Positions 56,346 through 64,000 of a stretch of DNA of 64,000 nt are shown here, piece by piece. The stretch is taken from contig OX352761.1 of assembly GCA_947095585.1 (NCBI GenBank), forward strand, positions 89,942,779-90,006,778, in the 5' to 3' direction. How positions within the stretch are numbered: the stretch's first letter is position 1; each line of letters opens with the position of its first letter. The DNA is from Nephrocerus scutellatus (taxonomy: Eukaryota > Arthropoda > Insecta > Diptera > Pipunculidae). A program made the position numbers and the translations under genes. Below the pieces are notes generated by a model, which was given only the letters and a program-made list of their open reading frames with translations, was not told the origin of the DNA and did no database searches.

Positions 56346-57612
56346 AAAATCAATATTGGTCTTTAGACTGGTTCCTGGTTACCAGCTGGGTTTGGGGGTA
56401 AGGACATTGTCACTCCTCCTTCAGATCGGAGAAGGTAGATTAGTAGCCGAGTCTTATGGCAATATAAAATTGCCATCTCGTTTTTGTTTCCCCAATTATA
56501 TTGTAAAAATAATTAAAAATTTTCTTTTTAACAGGGTCTTCTTTGTACAGGTGTACGACCGCCCATCGACAAGGAAAAGGATCAAAGCCGGAGTTCCTCA
56601 AGGTTCCAGACTTGGGCCAATCCTGTATAGCATCTTCACGGCGGATCAACCCACAAATACAGCCGGAACAAGGACTATGCTCTTCGCGGATGACTCCATA
56701 ACGTATGCAGTTTCCCGCTCTCCCGAGATAGCTGCCCGAAGAGTGGAGGAACACCTCCGAAATCTTTGGGACTACTACCTGAAGTGGGGACTAAAGATCA
56801 ACGCCAATAAAACGGAACTCATCTGCTTCCGAGTATCAGCAACCGAAACAAGGATAAGAAAAATCGCAAGCCGGTGCAGAGCCTTAAAAATCACCCTTCC
56901 GGATAACACAACAATAAACACCAAGTCAGAGACTAAGTACCTGGGAATCAACTTTACTGAGAGGCTCAAGTTTAACTCTCACATCGACAAAACAATGAAA
57001 AAAGCGAACCACGCTTTTCATTTGGTGCACCCGCTACTTAAAAGACGAAACGGTCTGTCCAACAACACCAGGCTGCTTATCTACAAGCAACTCATCAGGC
57101 CAATGATAACCTATGGCTACCCCATATGGTTCACCGTCTCACCAACAACGATGAAGAAGATCTCCCTATTTGAAAGGAAGGTACTAAGGATTTGTACAGG
57201 ACTCTGGAGGGTGACAAACAGCTATAAGTTTGTGTCGACTACAAAACTATACGAAGCAGCAGGTCTGCTGCCAATAACTGACCACTTGTTCCGAATGGCG
57301 AGGAAATTCGTCGACGCATTGGAAACACATCCAAGTCCTGAGATGCAAGGACTGCGAATCGAGGAAATCGAGCCAAGTCACCGGTACATACACATAACAT
57401 CTTTAACAATCAAGACGTCTCCTTCTACGAGAAGGCGGGCAACCAATATTACAGAGGCTGAAGTTCGCCCTGTTTATACGCCGCTTAATATTTTTCATTC
57501 TTATTTTATTTTAAAATTATTGTTTAAAATATAATTACATTAAAAATTAACATGTAGTAGATTAAGTAGTAAAAAATATTGTTTAAAAATAAACAATACC
57601 AAAAAAAAAAGA
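56346..57612 (+). pseudogene. Jockey-clade non-LTR reverse transcriptase, 5'-truncated, long open frame
   Basis: An uninterrupted frame ends at 57534. RT motifs: LPSRFCFPNYIVKIIKNFLF, RKRIKAGVPQGSRLGPILYS (PQGS box), MLFADDSITYAVS (FADD catalytic box at about 56683-56694), KWGLKINANKTELICF, TKYLGINFTERLKFNSHID, then LLIYKQLIRPMITYGYPIW and the C-terminal thumb. The upstream endonuclease and RT fingers are absent. The frame's first 45 codons are translated minisatellite (DISVDSIVFG occurs twice), so the apparent 442-residue product is a chance fusion. A 3' UTR with a poly-A run follows to about 57612. Confidence 0.85.
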
Positions 57613-59334
57613 CAATGTAAATACGTCGGGCCCCTATTGTTGAGCCGACACATATTAATATTATTTATAAGTTTAGTTTTAAATCAAAATTGTATATTAC
57701 TTTAATGTTTAATAAAAACTTTGCACAAGACTGCGCGTAAAAAATAGCTGGGCAATGTAATTAAAGCGACTATCTTGCAAACAGTTCTTATCCCACGGAT
57801 ACCACAAATTTCGACAGATTTCCCTTTTAAAGATTGCTATTTCCAGTAAACTTTCGTTTTCGATAACGATCATTAAGTCACAGTGGCAGTCTCTTAAGTA
57901 CTGCGGAGTAGATTTGATATCGCCATGTTTTTCACACGAACAACTTTATATGACTTGCTTTTGGTGGGTTCACCTAAGAATTTATTTACTGTTGCTCCTA
58001 ATGTTATAAATGTATAAAAATTATTTACAATATATCTACTGCAGCTGTGATTTAAAATACTTGTTTTGTTAATAAAATTACTCTGATTTTACCTTAAAGA
58101 TATCTAGATATCCTTGTTTTTTCTACCCATACCTTTTAGATAGATTGGGATTGGGATAAATAATACCTTGACAACGCCGGGTAATCAGCTTGTTTTAAAA
58201 AAATTACTGATCCAGTAATTACCCCAACTAAAAATTACTGCCTTAAGGTTTGTTTATTTCATTTCGTTTTTATTTTCGTTCAGATATGTTAGCAAGAACC
58301 CTTGACTAAGGGCCAACTTTACCTAAATTTTAATTTAAAGGAAGTTATTGAACGAATTAAAATAAAAACACTTTTGTTTTCATTTACTACTGAATGGATT
58401 ATATTTTCACTATAGGAAAACCAGTTTTCACGTAATTATGTATTGTTGGGTCACTGCATGTCCCACTTCCCACAACACCTTATTTTAAATAAAATTTACG
58501 GTTCAGGGTTAACATCAAATATATGACGTAATTTCTGAAACTGACTGATCCTCAGACTAAAAAAAAACGTAACGAGCATTGCTCTTATACACAAAAAATT
58601 AACAAAGTCGAGTTTTAGCTGCCCATATAGGAACAAATTTTGTTAAAGAAAAAGTCTCTATGAGCTTATTACTCTATGACGAGCGGTAATGAGTAGAAAG
58701 CACACACATACATACTCATATATAATTAGGTATCTGTTCTTTGTACTATTTTTACTTGAATTTGCTTTTGTAGTTTTATTGTCATCCATTTTATTGGCAT
58801 ATGCTCTGCTGCGCGAACAAACTAAAGCAACCGCCAGAAAGTGATAATTGTTTTCTATTGTTTACCATTCGAAAAAACGAACAGAAATGAAAATACAAGT
58901 GTAAAACGAACATCAGTACATTCATATACTTCTTTCTTGTGTGAACTAAACAGCAACACTTTATAAAGATAAATTACGAAACGAAAAAAAACGAACGACC
59001 ATGAACTTGACTGCGAATGCAAAATGTAAATAAATAACCAGAAAAATGACTCGAATAATATTCTGATGTCGCGGATGGCGGAGACGACTTGACTATGACG
59101 AAATGCTATGACGAATTAACTCTGTTACCTTAACAAATAATTGAGTAGTTACAATCATCGAACTGGCAGCTCGGCTTGGTGCATGTAGCAGCAGTTAATA
59201 AATACTATATACGAGTATATCTACGTATATACAATAAATAACTTTTTTGAATTAAACAGTTTCGTACATTTGGCCAGAACTTATAGTTGTTACTACAACT
59301 ATAAATCATGCTAAAGTAATATGAACCCCTTGCG
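57613..59334. other. 1.7 kb without a recognisable gene
   Basis: AT-rich. A TAATTACTG / CAGTAATTA palindrome-like pair occurs near 58200-58245. No frames are supported. Confidence 0.4.
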
Positions 59335-59640
59335 TTTGTAGTTCATGCGTTGGACTACTGTGCAGAAGCAGAAGGTTCGAACTTGGAATCCCAAAAAAAA
59401 CCAAAGAGCTTTTTTACGATAGCACCGCTTGTGAATATTTGACAAACGAACGAAAGTAATATCAGTCATGAGAAAGCTTCTCAATTTGCCTTTGTGTTTT
59501 GGCTTTAAACTGTAGGTTCCTTCAATTTGTGAGCAAAAATATAACACGAACAACATGAGATAAGCTAGGGCGCGAGCAGCTAGGTCTTGGACCACAACGG
59601 TCTGTTGCCCCAAATATTACTCAGCATTATTATATGCCCC
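59335..59640 (+). repeat. SINE-A copy, nearly full length
   Basis: GTAGTTCATGCGTTGGACTA (degenerate A box), GAAGGTTCGAACTTGGAATC (B box), then the body with TATTTGACAAACGAACG and AGAAAGCTTCTCAATTTGCC, and the 3' part TAAACTGTAGGTTCCTTCAA, TAGGTCTTGGACCACAACGG. It links the tRNA head of copy 47415 to the 3' parts at 107 and 38926. Confidence 0.75.
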
Positions 59641-59715
59641 GTCGTAGTACACTCGTCCTACGAATCCCGAAAAAAGGTACTGTAGCCCCGTCGTAGCAAA
59701 AATCTTCCTACGAAA

Positions 59716-60145
59716 TTCGGAGTTTGTGAAAAGTGGCATCACTAGCCCCGAATGAATAGAAAGTTTGACAGATTTTTCTACAACAGTTACTTTTGTCGGA
59801 GCTGAATTCAAAAGCAGACATCATAGCAGTTTTGTTTATCGAAGACCGAAGTGAAGAAAAAAAATATAAATTTAAAAGTAAACATGTATAAGTTTGAATA
59901 CAATTATTGTGAAAAATGTTTGATTTTTGAATTTCGGAGTTTGTGAAAAGTGGCATCACTAGCCCCGAATGAATAGAAAGTTTGACAGATTTTTCTACAA
60001 CAGTTACTTTTGTCGGAGCTGAATTCAAAAGCAGACATCATAGCAGTTTTGTTTATCGAAGACCGAAGTGAAGAAAAAAAATATAAATTTAAAAGTAAAC
60101 ATGTATAAGTTTGAATACAATTATTCTGAAAAATGTTTGATTTTT
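59716..60145. repeat. 217-bp tandem duplication
   Basis: 59716-59928 and 59933-60145 are the same sequence with one substitution seen (TTATTGTG versus TTATTCTG). Each holds GTGGCATCACTAGCCCCGAA, TTTTGTCGGAGCTGAATTCA and ACATGTATAAGTTTGAATAC. The near identity implies a recent event or an assembly duplication. The second copy runs into the Harbinger accessory ORF. Confidence 0.92.
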
Positions 60146-60874
60146 ATTTTCTAAGGGCCAACAAAGTTATTACCAACATAACGCAATACCAAAGGCTATT
60201 AGTTTTTATGCAAAAAAGCCCGACATTACACAAGGGTTTACCAAATTATCAAAAGAAGAAGTCTGCCACTTTTGGGATCAAGTGAAATAAGTGTTGAATA
60301 GTCTTGGTCCACCTGTAAAAGACGCCTCTACGATTTTACTTTATTAGATATAGTTGGACTGGAAGGCGTACATTAAATGAAAATTGTGTGCAAATAAGAA
60401 AGAATGCAAAGCTACACCAGCCTCGAAGAAGCTGTTATTTAATTAACCGGCTTAGAAACATCAACCAGTGGAATCAAAGACTCTCGTTCTTTTGGAATGA
60501 ACAATTTTTTGGAAGTGCCAAATGAAGAACCTGTCAAAGTTGCACAAGTCGGAGAGAGTCAATCGGCAGATGTGTCAATATCATCAGACGTTGGTGATTC
60601 GGGAAGTGTTCGAAGACGTCCTCCAACCACATCATATCAAAGTAAATCGCAAGATCCCTCCATCCTTTTGCTGAAACAAATAACGCTTAAAAAGGATTTT
60701 TATTAGAAAACCGAAATATTTTGGAAAAGGCAGGATAAAAGCAGCTTGCGACAAATAAATAGAGGAGTGGCAAAACTCGGCGAATTACAGAAAAAAGCCT
60801 CGAAGAATCTCAGAGACACAACAAAATAAAAGAAGAACTTTAAAAGCGCAAAATTGAAGTCAAACTAAAAAATA
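60146..60874 (+). pseudogene. PIF/Harbinger accessory ORF, Myb/SANT-like
   Basis: Fragments in changing frames read TQYQRLLVFMQKSPTLHKG, GFTKLSKEEVCHFWDQVK, VLNSLGPPVKDAS, then LEEAVI, LTGLETSTSGIKDSRSFGMN and an open C-terminal part (60497-60706) with DVGDSGSVRRRPPTT and DPSILLL. Beyond this are ENRNILEKAG and HNKIKEEL. A trihelical Myb-like N-terminus with this layout is the usual second protein of PIF/Harbinger elements, where it helps carry the transposase to DNA. Frameshifts and at least three stops kill it. ATC copy 12 is inserted at its end. Confidence 0.65.
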
Positions 60875-60875
60875 T

Positions 60876-61795
60876 CAACCCATAAAAATTAAAATTTTTT
60901 ATGTAAATTTTCTAAGAAAACATATACATATGAGTTCAAAGATTGAACCGGGTTAATTGGGAAAAAATTATTTTTAGAGCCCCCTTCACCATTTCAAAAT
61001 GTTTTTCAAAAACTGTTCTCACCGGAGATACACCTGTGTAAAAAAAAATTTGTATGGGAAAAAAATTCAAATCAAAAACTCAAAAATGTTTACAAAAAAT
61101 TCGGTCTATCGTATATACACATAAATTTAAAATTTAAAGTAAATCGGGCTAATTTTTAAAAAAAAAATTTATGGCCTAAAGGCCCATTCGCTCCAAAAAT
61201 TGCACAAAAACTTTTGTCCATCGGGATAAACATGTGTTTATAATTTGAAGAAAATCGGGCTAATTTTTAAATAATTTATAGGGCACCCCTCGGGCCTCAG
61301 GGCCCATTCGCTCAAAAAATGTCCAAAATGATTTGTCCATCGGAAATTTTTATTTAAAATTTTTAAGAGGCACCACGACCCCAAGGCCCGGCGTCTGTAA
61401 AATTTTTACAATAAGTGTTGTCCATCGGAAATACACACGTGTATAAAATTTGAAGAAAGTCGGGTTAATTTTTTTAAAAAATTTGTATGGGGCCCCACGA
61501 CCCCGGGGCCCGGGGTCTCCAAATTTTTTACAAAAGTATTGTCCATCGGAGATACATATATGTAAAAACCTTTAAAGAAAATCAGGTTAATTTTTAAAAA
61601 TTTTAATAGAAAGTTTTGTCTCAGGAAATACACATGTATGCAAAATTTCAATAAAATCGGTTTTTGGAAAGTGGGTTAAAAATTTAGCGCAAGATTCCAC
61701 GACAAACAGACCGACCGACCGACAGACAGATGTGCCACGGGCAAGCGAATTTAAATATTATAATTTTTCTTGTAAGTTCTCTGATCGGAGATTGG
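60876..61795 (+). repeat. ATC repeat copy 12 (longest, ~7 modules)
   Basis: Leader CAACCCATAAAAATTAAAAT and AAATTTTCTAAGA. About seven modules of ~115 bp follow (for example GTTGTCCATCGGAAATACAC, GGGGCCCCACGACCCCGGGG). The tail is GTGGGTTAAAAATTTAGCGC with an ACCGACCGACC run and the terminus GCGAATTTAAATATTA. The ACCGACC variant matches copy 4. Confidence 0.75.
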
Positions 61796-62089
61796 ATTTT
61801 GTGGTGACATAACCATTTGGTGGTGAAAACATAGCTGCCACAGCGCACGGTTGATGCGACGTACACACAGCGACGTACGAAGTACCACTAAAATTCTTTC
61901 TTTTGAGTTGAGTTAAGCTGGAAAACAGTGTGAGTGCGTAACCAGTTCTTCATATACTCGTAATATTGTACAAAACACAAATTAAGAATGCACCCACACA
62001 ACTGAGTGTACAACACATTTCAATTGCGGAACCATTCAGTTTTGTATAAAAATATTTGTTCTACTTCCTCTTGATATCTCTATACTATC
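61796..62089. other. Spacer inside the presumed Harbinger element
   Basis: No feature recognised between ATC copies 12 and 13. Confidence 0.4.
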
Positions 62090-62382
62090 TGCTGCAACGC
62101 AACAACAAAAAAACCACAATCGTAAAGCAAGCAGCGCTGCTTACAGCGCACACAGAACACAGTCATTATAGTAAGATATGATCTGATGCCGCTAAATGGA
62201 AAAATTTGTATGGAAGCCCCCTGATCCCGCAGCCCAATCTCTCTGAAATTTTAATACAAAGTATTGTGACCGGAAATATACGTGTGTGCACAATTTCAAA
62301 ATCGGGCTTTGGGAAGTGGGTTAAAAATTGATCAGAAAATCTGGCCAGCCAGTCAGCCATCCACGGTCACGCGAAGTTGAAT
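62090..62382 (+). repeat. ATC repeat copy 13 (short subfamily, leader missing)
   Basis: Starts at CTGCAACGCAACAAC, with AATCGTAAAGCAAGCAGCGC, CACAGAACACAGTCATTATA and GGAAGCCCCCTGATCCCGCA, then GTGGGTTAAAAATTGATCAG, GCCAGCCAGTCAGCCATCC and CGCGAAGTTGA. It lies between the two Harbinger ORFs. Confidence 0.7.
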
Positions 62383-62463
62383 GATAAAAGTGATTACTTT
62401 TTTTAATTATTTTATTTCAGTATTTTTTTGTGTGGTTAATTAAATACATAAGATACTTTTTTT

Positions 62464-63441
62464 CTAAGTTAAGGCTCCTAAAATGTTGTCTCTTATTTGG
62501 GATGCTATATTACGGTAGTTCGACTCCATCACTTCGTCGATTTCTTCAACTTCTTCTTCAAGTGCGATTCTGTCAAAATCATCCTCCACCTTTAAAGGAA
62601 TGCATATATTATGCAAAACATATTCCACATTGACGATTTGTGAGGCTTTCTGTGGAGAATAATGTAGTTAGCGTGCTTTTAATATGCACCGCGATCGATT
62701 TTTGACCACCCCTATAACCCTATTTACCATATTTCGCTTTTTACTGTGCTTTGTATTGAAGTTGTTTTGAAGACTCCCGGCCTCAGGGCAACGATATGGA
62801 GTAATTAGCCATGGTTCGAGAGGATATCCGGCATCACCTTGAAAAAAGACCAAAACACAATTAGTATGAATGATATTCAACATATTTTTACACTACCTAA
62901 GATCCAGGTGCTCCTTTCGCCTTCTCGAAATTTTTTCACGAAATACGCCCTAGCTAAACTTAGATTCCAAACATGGGAATCGTGGTTAGATCCTGGATAT
63001 CTTGCGTTAATGAACTTCTCCCCAAAGTATTTAATATAATTTTAAGGTTTATAGAAAACGTAGACTGCGCCATTCCGATTTCAAAGTCCTTGTCGACGCC
63101 GTATTGATACCATTCTTCTGCAATAAATATCAAAACAGCTGCTAATCTTCTGATGGGTGTAATTGAAAATGAGAACACACACGGATCGAGTTCTTGTTCC
63201 AACTCCTCAAGTATTATAATTAAATGCAGCTTTATTTACCCGATACTTTTTTCGGAATCTGAAAATGCATCTCATGTATTAAATGTAAAAAGATAAATTT
63301 AAATAATTGTACTTACACTTTGTCATCAATGTCAAATGGATTAAATTTATCTCTTAAAATTTTCCTTTGTATTTTTAGTGCACGTTTTCGTCACGAATTT
63401 TCCTCGTTGGTTGCAAAAACTGCAATTGCTATTGAATCCAT
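62464..63441 (-). pseudogene. PIF/Harbinger (HARBI1-like) transposase, spliced and defective
   Basis: Exon 1 (63441 to about 63305) reads MDSIAIAVFATNEENS, a TGA, then LKIQRKILRDKFNPFDIDDK. The intron runs from GTAAGT to TTTTCAG. Exon 2 reads FRKKYRVNKAAFNY, then ELEQELDP, IRRLAAVLIFIAEEWYQYGV and AQSTFS (helix-turn-helix part), then jumps to FINARYPGSNHDSHVWN (second catalytic Asp), AYFVKKFREGERSTWIL. A second intron (GTAGTG..TTTCAAG) leads to GDAGYPLEPWLITPYRCPEA, HSKKRNMVNRVIGVVKNRSR, LHYSPQKASQIVNVEYVLHN and the stop at 62464. The segment with the first catalytic Asp (the DGTH region) is deleted. The catalytic Glu position has Asn (NRVIG), so no activity is possible. Confidence 0.85.
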
Positions 63442-63547
63442 TTCTTACAAAACAAATTTAAATAAACATTCGAACTGGCACGAAATATTGCATTTTTTTT
63501 TTGGACTTTCACATTTTGACGTTAATCAGCTGGTTCCGAAAGTCCGA

Positions 63548-63905
63548 ATAACACATGTGTATCTCCGGTGAACAAAACTTTTTGTAAAATTTTTGAAGTG
63601 ATCAGGCCCGAGGGTGTCTACACATTTTTTTTAAAATTAACCAGATTTTCTACAAAGTTTAAACACCTGTGTATCTTCGATGGACAAAACTTTCTGTAAA
63701 ACTTTTGAGTGATCGGGCGCCGGGTGGATGGCCATATAATTTTTTTTTAAAAATTAATGCGATTTTCTTCAAATTTTAAACACATGTGTATCTCCGATGG
63801 ACAAATTTATTTTTAAAAGGTAACCAGATTTTATTCAAACCTTTCACGCATGTGTTTTTCCGATTAGAGAATTTACAAGAAAAATGTTTATGGATTGTTT
63901 TTTTT
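63548..63905 (-). repeat. ATC repeat copy 14 (left end missing)
   Basis: Reverse modules with ACACATGTGTATCTCCGGTG, ACAAAACTTTTTGTAAAATT and GTGTATCTCCGATGGACAAA, ending TTAGAGAATTTACAAGAAAA and TTTATGGATTG. It starts just beyond the 5' side of the Harbinger transposase. Confidence 0.7.
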
Positions 63906-64000
63906 TGTTTGCTACGAGTATCAACACACTTTTACCGCGATTTATTATTTACATTTTATTCTTAAGTTAGTCGCGAGACTTTGTAAAAAAAGCTATTAGA

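Noticed and set aside
843..63905. CRISPR-like array (regular repeats with spacers)
   Set aside because: Units are long, tandem and degenerate with no unique spacers, in a eukaryotic genome.

Overview
The window is eukaryotic, from a fly genome. Its one recognisable host gene is the 3' half of foxo, on the minus strand (coding exons 24747 down to 19251). Six exons join in frame across canonical GT/AG introns and encode about 405 residues that match Drosophila FOXO closely. These run from the second half of the forkhead DNA-binding domain, through two Akt-type motifs and a polyglutamine tract, to a C-terminal SWVH and stop. The low gene density, AT-rich spacers and crowd of transposable elements suggest a higher (schizophoran, perhaps tephritid) fly with an expanded genome. 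The family is an inference.

Layout. 1-19 kb lies downstream of foxo. It holds an inverted pair of LTRs, several copies of a repeat with AAATTCTCTA inverted ends (called the ATC repeat here), decayed non-LTR retrotransposons, an intact mariner-type transposon (11731-13034), a Helitron helicase remnant, and a ~105-bp minisatellite interrupted by a 430-bp GTTT microsatellite. 19.25-24.75 kb is foxo. Its introns hold an RTE-like retrotransposon tail 25 bp from a splice donor, an interspersed repeat and a perfect 21-bp hairpin. From 24748 to the right edge no earlier foxo exon was found, so these 39 kb are probably part of one very long foxo intron.

That intron is a nest of mobile DNA: non-LTR retrotransposon fragments (jockey-like, RTE-like, and a LOA/I-like element with endonuclease, RT and RNase H), BEL/Pao LTR-retrotransposon pieces split by a LOA-like insertion, four degenerate mariners, two tail-to-tail MITEs derived by internal deletion from the 11.7-kb mariner, a second minisatellite array, two tRNA-derived SINE families, and a decayed PIF/Harbinger transposon with a Myb-like accessory ORF and a spliced HARBI1-like transposase lacking two of three catalytic acids.

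Apart from foxo and the intact mariner transposase, every protein-like stretch looks dead through frameshifts, stops or deletions. No convincing functional tRNA, rRNA, CRISPR array or bacterial-type operon is present. The most interesting unexplained items are the modular ATC repeat family (14 copies or fragments), the MITE pair with a homopolymer at the deletion junction, and the inverted LTR pair.
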